Below the pieces are notes generated by a model that saw only the letters and a program-made list of their open reading frames with translations, searched no databases and was not told the DNA's origin. From Cloacimonetes bacterium UBA6081 (lineage in GTDB: Bacteria; Cloacimonadota; Cloacimonadia; Cloacimonadales; Cloacimonadaceae): DNA of 12,422 nucleotides. Where the stretch lies: contig DIXL01000112.1 in assembly GCA_002428685.1 (NCBI GenBank), forward strand, positions 1-12,422, in the 5' to 3' direction. The position numbers were made by a program, and so were the translations under genes. Below are positions 12,397 to 12,422 of this stretch, in pieces; the first letter of the stretch is position 1; each line of letters opens with the position of its first letter.

Positions 12397-12422
12397 AAAG
12401 AGATCTATTAGAACTGCAAATA

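Overview
The window looks like chromosomal DNA of an uncultured anaerobic bacterium, most likely Candidatus Cloacimonadota (the WWE1/Cloacimonas group). This is an inference. It rests on a large secreted beta-rich protein with an FN3-like part, a cleaved-adhesin-like part and a type-IX-secretion-like C-terminal tail; a bifurcating-type [FeFe] hydrogenase subunit; mid-range GC; clear GGAG-type ribosome sites; and REP-like palindromes between genes. No rRNA, tRNA, CRISPR array or complete mobile element is visible.

Layout. 1-1080 is a poorly conserved patch read on the minus strand. It holds a small gene with a structured leader (821-1015), a short piece resembling the tail of an S24/LexA-fold protein (719-820), and a signal-peptide protein whose C-terminal half looks like repeat-derived DNA (152-706), ending among short tandem and inverted repeats. 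1269-3259 is a minus-strand glycolytic operon, fba then gap, with a good promoter. Divergent from it, 3426-4937 is a tight two-gene plus-strand operon for a NodB-type polysaccharide deacetylase and a SAM methyltransferase. 4954-5091 is a REP/BIME-like repeat cluster. 5170-7350 is a minus-strand operon of a self-cleaving XRE-S24 repressor followed by rmuC, with a palindrome lying on the predicted promoter. 7592-9553 is a minus-strand pair: the HydA-type [FeFe] hydrogenase subunit and a 68-residue DUF3795-like protein that seems to be only a head. 9720-10175 holds a decayed IS1634-like transposase. 10367-12340 is the secreted T9SS-type protein, with a third identical REP copy just upstream.

How the genes work together. 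fba and gap give central glycolytic flux. hydA would reoxidise NADH and ferredoxin to H2 in a fermentative cell, but its usual hydB and hydC partners are not next to it. The repressor-rmuC pair looks like a small DNA-damage-responsive unit. The deacetylase-methyltransferase pair probably modifies a surface or exported glycan. I see no clear new defence or mobile system. The best leads are the repressor-rmuC operon with its operator, the possible alternative-folding leader at 1018-1073, the REP family, and the broken or short genes at both ends.
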